Shown piece by piece: positions 19,054-23,463 of a DNA stretch of 23,463 bases (position 1 is its first letter; the number at the start of each line of letters is the position of its first letter). Origin of the DNA: a virus; IMG/VR virus record IMGVR_UViG_3300027973_000223, positions 1-23,463 of that record. The stretch is one strand, 5' to 3'. Both the position numbers and the translations under genes were made by a program. The notes beneath the pieces were generated by a model. The model did not search any database and had not been told where the DNA came from. It saw only the letters and a program-made list of their open reading frames with translations.

Positions 19054-20004
19054 TTAGATAATTACTTTTACGATTTCATCAGGGAATGCGATATTCACAC
19101 CCATTTTGAATTCAGCAGCAAATCTTACTTCATCAGCTTCTTTAGCAAAGAAGATTTCAAACTTTTCTTCTTCATTTAATAAGTCTGTACCTAAGAACAA
19201 GTTGCTTAAACGCATTGCGTAAACATCATTAGTTCCGTTAAGACCTTGTAAAGCTACAACTCTAATTGAAGTCCCAGGCAATACAAATTCAGAATCAGCC
19301 TTACCATCAAAAGAATAGTTAAATAAGTTAGAATTCTTTAATGCAATAGCATAAGTTCTGAAAGTATCCATACCACAAACAATAACCATATCTTCTGCAG
19401 ATACTACTTTAGCAGGAATTGCTCTGTAAACACCATCCATTAAAGATACTACGTTTGCAGTAGTAATAGAAGTCAAAGGTGCACCTGAAATAAATCCTGA
19501 TACGTTAGCATCAACAACACCTGAAGCAGCACCAATCAATTTGATTAAACCATCAAACTTGTTTAAGTTACCATTTGCAGATGCAGTATCACCCTGCCAA
19601 ATTGCAGTCTCTAATTGAGCAGCAATAGTCTTTGCTTTTCTATCTGTGAAGTCTTGCTCAAAAGGAATTGAATCATAAGTAGAACCTGTTGGTAAAGCCT
19701 TTTGTAAATACTTAGATTCTAATGTCTTAGGACATAAAGCCTCTTGTACTTTGATTTTACCTACTGTTACAGTTCTTTGTGTGAAAGAAGTTGTACCTGA
19801 TGCGTTCCAACCGCAAGTACCACCTGCTTGGAAAAATGCATCTGTATCCATAATGTTGATTGTCTCTGCAGACTTTACACCAACCATTACATTACCTGCG
19901 CTTTTAATTAAAGCTGCAGTTTTTGCGCCTAATACTGAAGAAGTAACCAATAATGCTTCGTTCTCTTTAGTATAGTTTGTTAATGAACCTACTGAAAATG
20001 CCAT
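19054..20004 (-). CDS. Major capsid protein, HK97-fold-like (316 aa)
   Basis: The 316-residue protein fits the HK97-type capsid fold without an attached scaffold domain. Visible are an N-terminal arm and strand region (TNYTKENEALLVTSSVLGAK, 9-28), KIKVQEALCPKTLESKYLQK (83-102), FTDRKAKTIAAQLETAIWQG (118-137) as the spine helix, and A-domain-like strands (MVIVCGMDTFRTYAIALKN). The C-terminal part is VYAMRLSNLFLGTDLLNE, then AKEADEVRFAAEFKMGVNIA. It is the probable shell subunit. The gene lies 12 bases behind the scaffold-like gene and before a strong terminator. The order protease, scaffold, MCP is conserved in tailed phages and supports the call. Confidence 0.88.
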   Translation of the reverse strand: MAFSVGSLTNYTKENEALLVTSSVLGAKTAALIKSAGNVMVGVKSAETINIMDTDAFFQAGGTCGWNASGTTSFTQRTVTVGKIKVQEALCPKTLESKYLQKALPTGSTYDSIPFEQDFTDRKAKTIAAQLETAIWQGDTASANGNLNKFDGLIKLIGAASGVVDANVSGFISGAPLTSITTANVVSLMDGVYRAIPAKVVSAEDMVIVCGMDTFRTYAIALKNSNLFNYSFDGKADSEFVLPGTSIRVVALQGLNGTNDVYAMRLSNLFLGTDLLNEEEKFEIFFAKEADEVRFAAEFKMGVNIAFPDEIVKVII

Positions 20005-20015
20005 TGTTTATTAAT

Positions 20016-20621
20016 TTATTTGTTTAAAATTGCGTTTCTATATTTCTCAATTCTTTCGTACTTACTATCATTAGTAGTTACATAAGATTGAAATGCGTTT
20101 GCTGCTTTTTGAGTAGGCTCTGCAGTTGGTGTGTTTGAAAGTGCCTCTACTAATTCAGCTACTTGTGCAAAACCACTTTTTACTTTGCTTTCTAATTCAG
20201 CAATCTTCGCATCTAATTCCATTTTTTTCTTCATGTAATCATTCTTCAACTCTTGAATCATTGCATTTGTATCTTGTGCAGGTGGAACAGGTGCAGCAGG
20301 TGCAACAGGTTCTTCTTCAATAACATCCTCTTTAGGTGATGCAATTTCTATGATTGTACCTAATTCATCAACTTGGATAGAAGTACCATCCATTAATTGA
20401 TGTTCTCCCATTGGAGCAGGTGTACCATCAGCCATTTCTACCATACCACCGATTTCTAAAGCAGATATCATAACCTTCGTTCCATCTACTAAAGAATATT
20501 CAGCCATTTCTACCTTAGTTACTTCAGGTGCTACTTCAGCAACAGGAGCAACAGGCTCAACAACTTGTGGCATATTTTCAAATAAGGCTCTTATTTGCAT
20601 CAATGCTTCTTTTGTGTTCAT
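20016..20621 (-). CDS. Capsid scaffold-like protein with DGT-repeat domain (201 aa)
   Basis: The 201-residue protein has modular architecture. Residues about 1-16 are helical, followed by a Pro/Ala/Val-rich linker (VVEPVAPVAEVAPEVTKV). A small beta domain follows with three DGT motifs (SLVDGTKVMISALEIGGMVE, then MADGTPAP, LMDGTSIQVDELGT). Then come a second Pro/Ala-rich linker (EEEPVAPAAPVPPAQ), a coiled-coil helix (IQELKNDYMKKKMELDAKIA, about 123-142), and a C-terminal helix. Coiled-coil, Pro/Ala linkers and position between protease and MCP fit a scaffold. The DGT domain is unusual for one. Confidence 0.7.
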   Translation of the reverse strand: MNTKEALMQIRALFENMPQVVEPVAPVAEVAPEVTKVEMAEYSLVDGTKVMISALEIGGMVEMADGTPAPMGEHQLMDGTSIQVDELGTIIEIASPKEDVIEEEPVAPAAPVPPAQDTNAMIQELKNDYMKKKMELDAKIAELESKVKSGFAQVAELVEALSNTPTAEPTQKAANAFQSYVTTNDSKYERIEKYRNAILNK

Positions 20622-20664
20622 TTTTCTTTTTATTTAAATGTTTATAATTATTAATATTTATCAC

Positions 20665-21258
20665 TTAAAAATCAACCTGACATAATATGTCTTTGATTCT
20701 TTGCATTTTAACTTCTTCTTCAGTTACTTTTGGCGCATAGTTAAATATGCCTTCAATAGAAAATCCATTAACCATACCTTGCTTTACTTTATCCCATACC
20801 TCATCATTTTCAACTAGCATAGATACAAACCAACTACCATCAGGTGCATCTTCAAATCCTTTCATTGGCTCAATGCCTCTAGACTTATCACTAATAAAAC
20901 TTTCAAACATTGTAACCCCTGTCTCAATTTGATTAGGGTCATGCATTAGGTTTACATTGTTCTGATAGCCTTTTTTAAAATATTTCTGTACAATCTTTGT
21001 AATTGTATCTTTAGAAAAAGCCACATAATAATCGCCAAAATTAGCATCACTCCTAAAGATAGGAGTATTAGCCAACATAGCGCAACCACTAATAATACGC
21101 TTATCTTCACTAATGATTTGAAACTTTTGTTCATTTTTAAATGCATTCCAATTCTTTTGAATCGCAGGTCTATCTACTAATGAAACGAACTGCACCTCTG
21201 CATCATCGTTTAAATCATCAGATATTTCCAACATATATAAAGGTAATTCCATACTCAT
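20665..21258 (-). CDS. Prohead protease, XkdF-like serine protease (197 aa)
   Basis: The 197-residue protein matches the XkdF-type phage serine protease pattern: VQFVSLVDRPAIQKNW (22-37), FSKDTITKIVQKYFKKGY (81-98), VNLMHDPNQIETGV (102-115) with H106 as catalytic histidine, and GMVNGFSIEGIF (161-172) with S167 as nucleophile. GSWFVSMLVENDEVWDKVKQG lies between them. By family this enzyme matures the capsid by cutting scaffold and MCP tails. It precedes the scaffold-like gene by 43 bases. The C-terminal tail KVTEEEVKMQRIKDIL is charged and could be a scaffold-binding helix. Confidence 0.85.
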   Translation of the reverse strand: MSMELPLYMLEISDDLNDDAEVQFVSLVDRPAIQKNWNAFKNEQKFQIISEDKRIISGCAMLANTPIFRSDANFGDYYVAFSKDTITKIVQKYFKKGYQNNVNLMHDPNQIETGVTMFESFISDKSRGIEPMKGFEDAPDGSWFVSMLVENDEVWDKVKQGMVNGFSIEGIFNYAPKVTEEEVKMQRIKDILCQVDF

Positions 21259-21278
21259 AAATAGTATTTTTTTAAATA

Positions 21279-23027
21279 TTAACTAAATCTTGCTCTTTGT
21301 CTAATTGCAGTTATTCTTTCTTGACTGCTAGTAACATCACTTTCAACTACATATGCTCTTACTGCCTGATTCCCAATATCATTAATTGTTTGTTGATTTA
21401 ACTGAGTTATTTGTGCAGTTGGTAATTGTGGCATTATAGGTGCTATATTTGCCATTGATGGCATTGCTGCACCACCACCTCCATTAGGTAATTGAACTGA
21501 AGCTATTGATTTAACAGTTTTAATACCTGTCGCAATAATTGTAGCAACATTAGCTACTTTTGCAATAACATCAAATGGGGAAGGTAAAGTTGATTTTTGT
21601 TTTAATGCTTCACTTGCTCCTTGATATGTATTTATAGTTGCAGTTGCAATACCTAAAGCCTTTCCTGCTACTGTATCTTTACCAACAAAATCTGTTAGCT
21701 GACCCATTAATTTGATGGTTTCTTTTACCTGTGCTTCTTTTTGTGCTTTTTTACTTGTTGTTATTGCCTTATCAATATCCTGTTCTTGCTTTGCGTATTT
21801 AGCAATAATATCTATTCTTTCTTTTTCAGATAGATTTAAGTTAGATAATTCAATTATTTTTTGTTCAGCAATAAGTGCTTCTTTATTAGCAAGTCTTTGT
21901 TGGTCATCTTCAAAGTCATCATCTTTTAATTGATTAAGATAATCATAATCATTAATTTGATTTTGTATATTTTGGAAATCTAATTCTCTTTTTTTAGTAG
22001 CCTTTTCTTCTTCAAGTTGTAATAAACGTTGTTGAAGTTGAGTGTCAAAATCTTCATTAGCTTTAATACTAGCTAAATTTCTTTCTTGCTCTTTTATTCT
22101 TGCAGCTTCATTTTCTTTAGCAATATCTTCATTCTTCTTTTTAATTCTATTTGCTTCTTGAATATCTAATACTTGCAACTCTGTATTTAAATCAGCCCTA
22201 GATTGTAATTCCTCTTGTGATGTACCTTTAATTAATTTAATTTGATTATTAATTCTTTGTTTCTTTTGCTCATATATTTCAGCTTCTTTATTTCCTTGTG
22301 CTTCTAAAATCTTTATTTGATTATCTATTGCCTTATTAGAAGTTTCCAAAGCTAATTTTAAAGCATCTTGCGCCCTTGACGCTTCACTTGTTAATCCAAC
22401 AAAATCTGTAATAGCATTTACTATTCTCATTACCTCATCACCAAAGCCTTTTAAATCAGGAAATAATTTTAATAAAGTTTCTTTAACTTCTTTAAAATTT
22501 GCTATTAGTAAACCTAATCCAACTGCTAATGCGCCTACACCTGTTGCTATAATTGCACCTCTTAATGTACTAAATGCAGTTACAACTTGCGTTCTAATAA
22601 CTGTTCCTAAATTCTTAAATGAATCAATGCTATTTCCAACTGCTTCTAATCCCTGAGACAATGCCATTGCAGATTGTACCTTAACTAAAGTCTTTTGCAA
22701 ATTTTCTGATTCAGAACCAAATAAACCCATAGCACCTTGTACTGCTGCAAATCCACCTGCCACACCTGCTAAAGATGAAGTTAATGCTCTAAACTTTTGG
22801 TCAGGATTAAATGCATCAGTTAATGCTTTAGCATCTCCAACTCTGTCTCTAAGTTCTGCTGCCTTCTTTGCTGCGTTTACTGCTTCTTTAGATGTAGCAC
22901 CAAACTTGTCTGACAATGCGACCACTTCATTCTGTGCTTCTCTAAGTTGCTTTTTAAGTGAACCTATTGAGCCTTCAGCACCTGAAGTTTTGACATTTAC
23001 GTTTAAATCTAAATTTTCTTGTGCCAT
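21279..23027 (-). CDS. Tail tape measure protein (582 aa)
   Basis: The 582-residue protein has the tape-measure layout. A helical start (GSIGSLKKQLREAQNEVVAL) leads to Ala/Gly-rich hydrophobic segments (ALTSSLAGVAGGFAAVQGAM, then a membrane-like stretch GAIIATGVGALAVGLGLLIA near 157-176). A long charged coiled coil runs from about 215 to 430, with high K/E/Q/N/R content. The C-terminal region has GKALGIATATINTYQGASEA, FDVIAKVANVATIIATGI and VRAYVVESDVTSSQERI. That C-terminal block recurs in Bacteroidota phage tape measures, where it ends with a short basic tail. The length would imply a short to medium tail. It shares TAATG with the upstream gene (23027). No downstream tail genes follow; the head module does. 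Confidence 0.8.
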   Translation of the reverse strand: MAQENLDLNVNVKTSGAEGSIGSLKKQLREAQNEVVALSDKFGATSKEAVNAAKKAAELRDRVGDAKALTDAFNPDQKFRALTSSLAGVAGGFAAVQGAMGLFGSESENLQKTLVKVQSAMALSQGLEAVGNSIDSFKNLGTVIRTQVVTAFSTLRGAIIATGVGALAVGLGLLIANFKEVKETLLKLFPDLKGFGDEVMRIVNAITDFVGLTSEASRAQDALKLALETSNKAIDNQIKILEAQGNKEAEIYEQKKQRINNQIKLIKGTSQEELQSRADLNTELQVLDIQEANRIKKKNEDIAKENEAARIKEQERNLASIKANEDFDTQLQQRLLQLEEEKATKKRELDFQNIQNQINDYDYLNQLKDDDFEDDQQRLANKEALIAEQKIIELSNLNLSEKERIDIIAKYAKQEQDIDKAITTSKKAQKEAQVKETIKLMGQLTDFVGKDTVAGKALGIATATINTYQGASEALKQKSTLPSPFDVIAKVANVATIIATGIKTVKSIASVQLPNGGGGAAMPSMANIAPIMPQLPTAQITQLNQQTINDIGNQAVRAYVVESDVTSSQERITAIRQRARFS

Positions 23028-23455
23028 TAGTATGATATTTCAATTACTTTTAATAAACTTATTTTCGTTGTGTTGTATTCCATAGGATTATATCCTTCTA
23101 CTGTATTTAATCTAAATAGTACACCATCTATCCAAATATATTTGCTAAAATCTAGGGTATTAATATCAACAGTATTTAACAAAGCATTACAGGTTAATAG
23201 CTTACTATCTTTATTTGTTATTTCAGCTATGTACTCACTATGATACACATTAAATAGATTAGCAGTTGGATAAGATGTTGTACTTATATATACTTCTTTT
23301 GGCGCACCAAAGTTTATATCTTCTATTGGTATTCCGCTACCATTAAAAAACAAATGTCCTGCATAGCCATAATATGTACCTGTATGTAAATTACCATTAT
23401 TATTTTGATTTCGTATATGCCAACTATGTACCCCTGTTATTTTTTGAACCTGCAT
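23027..23455 (-). CDS. Tail/baseplate-like hypothetical protein (142 aa)
   Basis: The 142-residue protein is beta-rich with aromatic segments: ITGVHSWHIRNQNNNGNLHT, then TYYGYAGHLFFNGSGIPIED and KYIWIDGVLFRLNTVEGYNP. The repeated strand-turn-strand pattern and its position directly before the tape measure gene suggest a distal-tail or baseplate component. No family recognised. The ATG at 23455 shares its A with the stop of the preceding gene, whose last two codons are visible at the window edge. Confidence 0.6.
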   Translation of the reverse strand: MQVQKITGVHSWHIRNQNNNGNLHTGTYYGYAGHLFFNGSGIPIEDINFGAPKEVYISTTSYPTANLFNVYHSEYIAEITNKDSKLLTCNALLNTVDINTLDFSKYIWIDGVLFRLNTVEGYNPMEYNTTKISLLKVIEISY

Positions 23456-23463
23456 TATTCTAA
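23455..23463 (-). CDS. Last two codons and stop of an upstream gene, cut by window edge
   Basis: The nine bases read TTA GAA TAA on the minus strand, with the TAA overlapping the next ATG as TAATG. This coupling is repeated at seven other junctions here, so an upstream tail gene probably ends at 23455. Nothing about its function can be said. Confidence 0.3.
   Translation of the reverse strand, partial: LE

Noticed and set aside
20952-21146. A 64-codon minus-strand frame with a hydrophobic stretch.
   Set aside because: Out-of-frame shadow within the XkdF-like protease gene, whose catalytic motifs are intact.
1-23463. CRISPR array, insertion sequence, integrase or att core.
   Set aside because: No regularly spaced direct repeats, transposase or tyrosine/serine recombinase seen; without an integrase, temperate lifestyle is unproved.

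Overview
The window reads as about 23 kb of a tailed double-stranded DNA phage (or prophage), probably siphovirus-like and probably infecting a member of the Bacteroidota. Nothing cellular is evident: there are no rRNA, tRNA or metabolic operons. The hallmarks are a major capsid protein, XkdF-like prohead protease, scaffold-like protein, portal, head-tail connector, tape measure, fibres, lysis genes, an ERF recombinase and replisome-organiser genes. The host assignment is inference. It rests on the strong A+T richness, several intergenic copies of TATATTTG (the -7 element of Bacteroidota promoters is TAnnTTTG), the lack of obvious Shine-Dalgarno sequences, and fibre, scaffold and portal sequences of a style I associate with Flavobacteriia/Bacteroidia phages. 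I could run no database search.

All genes but one lie on the minus strand and are read from high to low coordinates. From the right: a tail or baseplate-like gene and the tape measure protein (23455-21279); the head module of protease, scaffold-like protein and major capsid protein (21258-19054); an intrinsic terminator; a probable tail-tube protein (18996-18478) and a second terminator; then a small structural protein, the portal, a connector and a tail-completion candidate (18385-14958). A fibre block of four genes follows (14956-10877). Next, behind its own promoter-like box, is a lysis cassette of small membrane proteins, a holin-like protein, an apparent unimolecular spanin and an M15 endolysin (10570-9110). 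After it come a DnaQ-like exonuclease with a zinc ribbon, small accessory genes and a mini HExxH protein, ending at a bidirectional terminator (7703-7724).

The only rightward gene (7262-7717) encodes another HExxH protein. It is separated from the leftward early operon by a 284-base control region. That region holds four ACGGTAWWW boxes arranged as two 20-bp-spaced pairs in perfect mirror symmetry around tandem TTTTGTCCGA repeats. This is the most striking non-coding structure in the window and is a candidate operator or replication origin.

The early operon (6977 to 1) carries two hypotheticals, the ERF annealing protein, a zinc-finger-like miniprotein, an HTH protein, a stand-alone DnaA domain IV, a DUF4373 replisome organiser, an overlapping gene of unknown function and a VRR-NUC-type nuclease. 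It continues with a sigma-like factor, a small membrane protein, and a sugar or surface decoration module (hexapeptide acyltransferase, GT2, truncated GT4). No polymerase, helicase, terminase or integrase is visible, so replication probably recruits host DnaB and polymerase.

Genes are tightly packed, with repeated TAATG and ATGA stop-start overlaps. Several real genes shorter than 60 codons were recovered by reading the gaps (5781-5960, 10237-10413, 10415-10570). Functions marked hypothetical are not recognised. Structural roles for the smaller genes rest mainly on position.
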